A stretch of DNA of 64,000 nucleotides from Owenia fusiformis (lineage: Eukaryota; Annelida; Polychaeta; Sabellida; Oweniidae): assembly GCA_903813345.2 (NCBI GenBank), contig CAIIXF020000002.1, positions 26,490,455 to 26,554,454 on the forward strand, given 5' to 3'. Positions 58,259-64,000 of the stretch are shown piece after piece. Position numbers and translations under genes: made by a program. Below the pieces are notes generated by a model. The model saw nothing but the letters and a program-made list of their open reading frames with translations. It was not told where the DNA came from and searched no databases. Each line of letters begins with the position of its first letter. Position 1 is the stretch's first letter.

Positions 58259-59722
58259 TAACCCTGAGACCTTGTTGGTTGTGTTTAGATGATGGTGTTT
58301 CATACTAATCAGGTATATTATTTCATCGTTTGATTTAATTAACTTGCATCATTTGTGGCTCCTTGCTTCAGAAAGTATTCATTTGTATTTAATGCAGTTA
58401 TTATTTAACTTTCACAGCAAATGAGATACTGTAAATTGCTTTAATTTGGTGCTATTTAATTTGGCGCCCTGTGCAAATTTTAAAAGTATGACTGCTATAT
58501 AATTAAGTTCTTTTAAAAGGTTTGAACTTAATCCTGATTGACACAATGTTAAAACATCTCAGTAGATTTACTCATCATATTCACAATTTAAAGGTCTTAT
58601 TTTAATCAATACAATTTGAAATAAAAGTATAAAATAAAGTAACAGTCTTTTAAAGTACTACTATTGTCCTCTATTTTCCCATCTACCTATTCTGTTTTCA
58701 GGATTGTTGTAGCCTTCACCCATGATAACCCTGAGATGATTTTGGCTGTGTTGAGATGAGTGGTGTTATGCTAATCAGGTAGGCCTATATTATTTCTAGA
58801 GGTGTCACACTGACCCGGAGTTGACCTGCCATATTTTATCTCAGAAAGTTAAGAGTCATTCTCAGGTATCTACTTTCCTACCGTTCCAACATTTCAAATT
58901 ATTATCCAATATAATATTTTAATAAATAGATCTCTAGTTAGATCATTGGATGAAGATTATGAGAGTCAACGAAGGAATGTTTTGGCTATATGATTCTACT
59001 GTAGAAATACAAAAGGATAGTACAAAAAGCTACTAGGGATCTATAAACAGATGAGCATAGGGATTGTTTTACCCCAGAGTAGTCCCAAAAAGTCTCCTGA
59101 GACAAAGATCAGATCTGGTGGAAGAAAGATTACACCCTCAGGTGCATTTTCAGATAACCAACTAATAAAATGTTTATACTACAAGTCTCTAAAATATTTC
59201 AGACAAACTAGCAGTACAAGCAGAATAGAACATTTGACGGTTTGGAAGTTAGGCAGTCTAGAGTCCTCTGAGCTTGGGGAGTTGCGAGGAAAGTGACTTC
59301 GGTAAGTCCAGGTTAATCTATTATTCATTATAGAAGTATTTTATATATATTAAGTTTACAGCAGAATCAAATCTAGCAAGATCCTTGTCATTCTATTCTA
59401 AAAATATAAAGTGCAGACTTTACTTCAGGAATACTAGAGTATTTTACCAAAGAATTTTACAATTATGTATTTTAATTTATATATATGGCTTCCATATTTA
59501 TATTTGGAAGAATTTAAAAAATTTCCCGATTTTCGCACTTTTAATCCTCAATAACTTACTGATTTACAACACATTGTAGACCTTTGAGACATATTGTATC
59601 TGAGATTGTAAAGAATAGATCGCTAGCTCAATTTTGGTTGAAAATGACACTGCAAAATATACAGAGTGGGTATGGGTATACAGGTTACATTTCATACTTT
59701 TCAATAGATTGATTTTTTCCAG

Positions 59723-59825
59723 GAAAATGTCCAAAAACAAGAAGAAATGGCAATGTGTTAAACATGCAACCAGGGAAACAACGACTGAGCTGTACAAGTC
59801 ATTTGAAAAAACATTTGGAAAGTGA
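59723..59825 (+). CDS. Candidate terminal exon, unidentified
   Basis: After a strong acceptor (GATTTTTTCCAG) all three frames stay open for a while. One gives MSKNKKKWQCVKHATRETTT and ends GK-stop at 59825. Another gives a cysteine/histidine-rich stretch, LSCTSHLKKHLESDEDQ, ending a few bases later. The second looks zinc-finger-like in its second half, but the frame is undecided and no partner exon is proven. Confidence 0.25.
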
Positions 59826-60128
59826 TGAGGACCAATGAGAGCTCATGCTTTCAAGGAAAAATGAACACTTAGCATAAACAATATCTGTTCCGATAAGCAA
59901 GCCAGTTTGAATTAAATTTTTATCTCTATAACAAGTAACGGGACAGTACTTTTAAGATTGCATAGATATAATGGCTTCATATCTGAAACATGCAATTTTT
60001 CTAGATTTATTCCCAACTTAAAATGGTCATTATTGCTTTTTGAAAATCAATACCATGTTAACTAATAGAGCATTTGTTCAAGCTCAAATTAGAATATTTA
60101 TTCATTCCCATTCAGAAAAATAACAATA

Positions 60129-60867
60129 TAACCCCTAAACAGTTAGGCTATAGATAATTACATTCATAGTAAAGGGGGTGAATAGATCTGCCGAGATCTG
60201 GGCACAATCTCGGAAATGAAATATCGAAATATCATCAAAGGTTAATCCCATACTTAGTAGTGTTATAGGTAAATAACATGCGGGAATATAATTGATATCT
60301 GAGTTGAGCGGGAGATATATAAGGGTTATGTACTGGGAGGTTTTGGATACAGGTTTTATCCCAAGGGAAATATGTGTATATCCCGAGGGACCGCAGGGAC
60401 CAAGGGATATACACATATTTCCCGAGGGATAAACCCTGTATCCAAAACCGACCGTACATAACAGATGTATTTCATACCTACTGATGTTCTTGGTACGTCA
60501 TATACCTTATAAAGTTCCAAAATTCAAAAATATACTTAAGATACACATTTTCTTGGTGTTTTAAAGTGGTTTTTTAAGTTTCTGAGATTATCAAACTCAT
60601 ATAGCCTAACTCATATTTTGAAAAATAAAATTTGAAAAAAATGTGAAAATCTTTTTTTTAAAAATGTGAAAAAAAATTTCGGGAAAAATGGGAAATTTCA
60701 ATGCATATTTAATTCTCATAATCTACTAAGTATAGGATAAATCAGTTATTAAATGCTCGATTTTTGATACAGTGTATATCCCTCAGTAAATACAATATGC
60801 CTAATTCAATTTTAAGACAAGCCAGAACGGCAAATCTCCCCAACCCCTTAACTGTTTAGGGGTTAAT
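60129..60867. mobile_element. Inverted-repeat element containing a CCCGAGGG palindrome
   Basis: AACCCCTAAACAGTTA at 60129 is the inverse of TAACTGTTTAGGGGTT ending at 60867. Similarity continues inward (GATCTGCCGAGATCTGG against CCAGAACGGCAAATCTCC). About 740 bp; no coding frame. Confidence 0.65.
60328..60461. repeat. Near-perfect palindrome, CCCGAGGG family
   Basis: GTTATGTACTGGGAGGTTTTGG, GATACAGG, TTATCCC and ATATGTGTATATCCC are mirrored around GAGGGACCGCAGGGACC. It shares its core and overall plan with 27622-27772, although the arms have different sequence. Confidence 0.8.
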
Positions 60868-61190
60868 AAAATACTTAATAAAACTTATTAACGATAGGAT
60901 AGATTTTTGATAGATGACATACGAGACTGTAATTATATTTAAGTTCAATTCTGTGTGTCAATATTCTCTATTTGGATGCTCAAAAAAGTTCTTGTGTATT
61001 AACTCCTTAATTATTGGAAAAACAATATACATTTGTTAATAAGTCAAAGCATAAGTTAGTTGTGTTTTACCTTCACATGTGAAAATGTTAGGCTTAGTGT
61101 GTTATATATAATTTTACTGAACATCGGTGTCTACATCTTCCTGTACAGGAACTTTAAATTATGTTCATGTAATGATTCATTTAACTGGAC
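60868..61190. other. AT-rich spacer before the right array
   Basis: No gene or repeat was recognised. Confidence 0.4.
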
Positions 61191-63960
61191 GTTAGTCATT
61201 ACTATCACTATATCTTGTTGATGGCATAATTAAGGTTACTAGAACATTCCTTGCATGTGTTGTCCTAACTTGATGTAACCATAAGTTATGAATTTGCCAT
61301 GTATGTGACAAGCACGTTACAGTCTCTTTATTTTGGCAAAGTCGTTGTTAAGGTTGGCACTACATTCCTGGCTCGTGATATCTAAGTCGAACGTAACTTG
61401 TATACTCATTTATGCGTGTCCACACTTTCCTTTGCCTACAACGTTCTATAGTTAATGTTACCAGAACTTTAACTTGGCCACGTATATGTGACGTTGCATT
61501 AGCACGTTACAGTCTGTTATTTTATTTTTGCAGTCATTGTTAAGGTTGCTACTACATTCCTAGCACATGATATTTAAGTATAAAATGTAACGTTGTATAA
61601 ACATCTGTGCGAGTTCAGACCTTCCTGTGCCTACATCGGTCCAAGACAAACGTTACTAGAACTTTAAACTGGCCAGGTATATGTTACGTTGCATAAGCAC
61701 ATTACAGTCTCACTATTTTTGCGAAGTCATTGTTAAGGTTGGTTCTACATTCCTGGCACGTGATATTTAAGTCAAATGTAACGTTCTTTAAACATCTGTG
61801 CGAGTCCAAACCTTCCTGTACCTACAACGTTCCATAATTAACGTACCAGAACTTAAAACTGGCCACGTATATGTGACGTTGCATAAGCACATTACAGTCT
61901 CGTTATTTTTGCGAAGTTATCGTTTAGGTTGGTTCTACGTTCCTGGCACGTGATATTTAAGTCAAATGTAACGTTCTTTGAACATCTGTGCGAGTCCACA
62001 ACTTCCTGTACCTACAACGTTCCATAATTAACGTATCAGAAATTTAGATTGGCCACGTATTTATGACGTAATGTAAGTACGTTACATTTTCGTTATTTTG
62101 GCGAAGTCATCGTTTAGGTTGGTTCCACGTTCCTGGCACGTGATATTTAAGTCAAATGTAACGTTCTTTAAACATCTGTGCGAGTCCACACCTTCCTGTA
62201 CCTACAACGTTCCATATCAACGTTACCAGAAATTTAGATTGGCCACGTATATATGACGTAATGTAAGTACGTTACATTTTCGTTATTTTGGTGACGTAAT
62301 TGTTAAGGTCGCTACTACGTTCCTGACACGTGATATTTAAGTCAAATGTAACGTTCTTTAAACATCTATGCGAGTCCACACCTTCCTGTACCTACAACGT
62401 TCCATATCAACGTTGCCAGAAATTTAGATTGGCCACGTATTTATGACGTAATGTAAGTACGTTACATTTTCGTTATTTTGGTGACGTAATTGTTAAGGTC
62501 GCTACTACGTTCCTGACACGTGATATTTAAGTCAAATGTAACGTTCTTTAAACATCTATGCGAGTCCACACCTTCCTGTACCTACAACGTTCCATATCAA
62601 CGTTACCAGAAATTTAGATTGGCCACGTATATATGACGTAATGTAAGTACGTTACAGTTTCGTTATTTTGGCGACGTTATTGTTAAGGTCGCTACTACGT
62701 TCCTGACACGTGATATTTAAGTCAAATGTAACGTTCTTTAAACATCTGTGCGAGTCCACACCTTCCTGTACCTACAACGTTCCATATCAACGTTACCAGA
62801 AATTTAGATTGGCCACGTATATATGACGTAATGTAAGTACGTTACAGTTTCGTTATTTTGGCGACGTTATTGTTAAGGTCGCTACTACGTTCCTGACACG
62901 TGATATTTAAGTCAAATGTAACGTTCTTTAAACATCTGTGCGAGTCCACACCTTCCTGTACCTACAACGTTCCATATCAACGTTACCAGAAATTTAGATT
63001 GGCCACGTATTTATGACGTAATGTAAGTACGTTACATTTTCGTTATTTTGGTGACGTAATTGTTAAGGTCGCTACTACGTTCCTGACACGTGATATTTAA
63101 GTCAAATCTAACGTTCTTTAAACATCTATGCGAGTCCACACCTTCCTGTACCTACAACGTTCCATATCAACGTTACCAGAAATTTAGATTGGCCACGTAT
63201 ATATGACGTAATGTAAGTACGTTACAGTTTCGTTATTTTGGCGACGTTATTGTTAAGGTCGCTACTACGTTCCTGACACGTGATATTTAAGTCAAATGTA
63301 ACGTTCTTTAAACATCTGTGCGAGTCCACACCTTCCTGTACCTACAACGTTCAATATCAACGTTACCAGAAATTTAGATTGGCCACGTATTTATGACGTA
63401 ATGTAAGTACGTTACATTTTCGTTATTTTGGTGACGTAATTGTTAAGGTCGCTACTACGTTCCTGACACGTGATATTTAAGTCAAAAGTAACGTTCTTTA
63501 AACATCTATGCGAGTCCACACCTTCCTGTACCTACAACGTTCCATATCAACGTTACCAGAAATTTAGATTGGCCACGTATATATGACGTAATGTAAGTAC
63601 GTTACAGTTTCGTTATTTTGGCGACGTTATTGTTAAGGTCGCTACTACGTTCCTGACACGTGATATTTAAGTCAAATGTAACGTTCTTTAAACATCTGTG
63701 CGAGTCCACACCTTCCTGTACCTACAACGTTCCATATCAACGTTACCAGAAATTTAGATTGGCCACGTATTTATGACGTAATGTAAGTACGTTACAGTTT
63801 CGTTATTTTGGCGACGTAATTGTTAAGGTCGCTACTACGTTCCTGACACGTGATATTTAAGTCAGATGTAACGTTCTTTAAACATCTGTGCGAGTCCACA
63901 CCTTCCTGTACCTACAACGTTCCATATTTAACGTTGCTACAACTTGAGACATATATTCTG
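61191..63960. repeat. 190-bp tandem array with two alternating unit types
   Basis: The anchor ACGTTCTTTAAACATCT recurs at 62161, 62351, 62541, 62731, 62921, 63111, 63301, 63491, 63681 and 63871, always exactly 190 bp apart. Earlier units (from about 61200) are progressively diverged. Type A units have TATATATGACG, TTACAGTTTCG, GGCGACGTTAT and CATCTGTG. Type B units have TATTTATGACG, TTACATTTTCG, GGTGACGTAAT and CATCTATG. From about 62800 they run A, B, A, B, A. ACGT occurs many times in each unit. Confidence 0.95.
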
Positions 63961-64000
63961 ACGACGTTATCACAACGTAAAATTGTTAGCTGGGTACCCA

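Larger units (their letters stand above)
57970..60128. other. Interior of the giant element, with a duplicated segment
   Basis: Segments 58205-58325 and 58680-58800 are diverged copies (TGTTTTCAG, GTAGC.TTCA.CCATGATAACCCTGAGA, CTAATCAGGTA). In both, the frame VAF.HDNPE..L.V.R followed by TGA stays open, and both are preceded by a TTTTCAG acceptor and followed by CAG|GTA. They could be duplicated exons. An 82-codon frame at 59051-59296, rich in S and K, has no recognised domain. Confidence 0.4.
52422..63996. mobile_element. Candidate giant inverted-terminus element with subterminal ACGT arrays
   Basis: TACCCAGCAAACA at the left is the inverse of TGTTAGCTGGGTA at the right (one mismatch in 13), and both continue into ACGT-rich sequence. 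The left has tandem units of 119 bp, the right tandem units of 190 bp. The interior of about 5.6 kb holds candidate exons (56146-56218, 58218-58258, 59723-59825) and nested repeats. Only four bases follow the right end, so the target duplication cannot be tested. Alternatively these are two independent smaller elements or array ends. No transposase is recognised. Confidence 0.45.

Noticed and set aside
52422-63960. CRISPR-like array
   Set aside because: Periods of 119 and 190 bp without alternating unique spacers, in a eukaryotic genome; these are satellite-type tandem repeats.

Overview
The window is a piece of animal nuclear DNA. It is AT-rich, its genes have introns with GT/AG boundaries, there are no operons, and transposon remnants are very dense. 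The gene content (an N-terminally membrane-anchored carbohydrate sulfotransferase, a Cys-loop receptor exon, and three tandem genes resembling plant 'pathogen-related protein') and the mix of mariner, Tc1, Harbinger-like and foldback elements suggest a marine invertebrate such as a mollusc, brachiopod, hemichordate, amphioxus or echinoderm. I cannot be more specific from sequence alone.

Layout. 0-5 kb: a three-layer nest of DNA transposons (mariner, then a TA-flanked element starting GAGAGG, then a small element with a 9-bp target duplication). 5-9 kb: a PIF/Harbinger-like element with GC-rich termini and a broken MADF-type reading frame, plus its short derivatives. 11.3-11.6 kb (+): the last exon of a Cys-loop ligand-gated channel carrying the M4 helix. 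11.7-13.0 kb: a second, inverted copy of the GAGAGG element. 13.4-17.1 kb (-): an eight-exon CHST15-like sulfotransferase gene.

18.4-52.1 kb (-): three tandem paralogues, called A, B and C here, of a pathogen-related-protein-like family. Each has three coding exons of exactly 198, 220 and 236 bp and encodes 217 residues. The exons alternate in strict order along the strand (A3 A2 A1, B3 B2 B1, C3 C2 C1), which supports three tandem genes. Introns grow from gene A to gene C. The 19.4-kb first intron of C is largely a transposon field (Tc1, mariners, a hairpin element with a nested insertion, a Transib-like small element, dispersed 350-bp repeats). Gene A has a 624-bp tandem duplication in intron 1 that copied part of exon 1 with its splice donor.

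52.4-64.0 kb: a candidate giant element of about 11.6 kb. Its left end reads TACCCAGCAAACA and its right end is the inverted match TGTTAGCTGGGTA, four bases before the window ends. Just inside the ends lie two different tandem arrays rich in ACGT motifs: period 119 bp on the left, and exactly 190 bp on the right with two alternating unit types. The left array is split by a 1510-bp insertion that landed between two T's with no target duplication. The interior holds candidate exons, a 0.6-kb foldback element and several palindromes.

Limits: functions come from recognised motifs, not from searches. Repeat boundaries are approximate unless a target duplication is stated.
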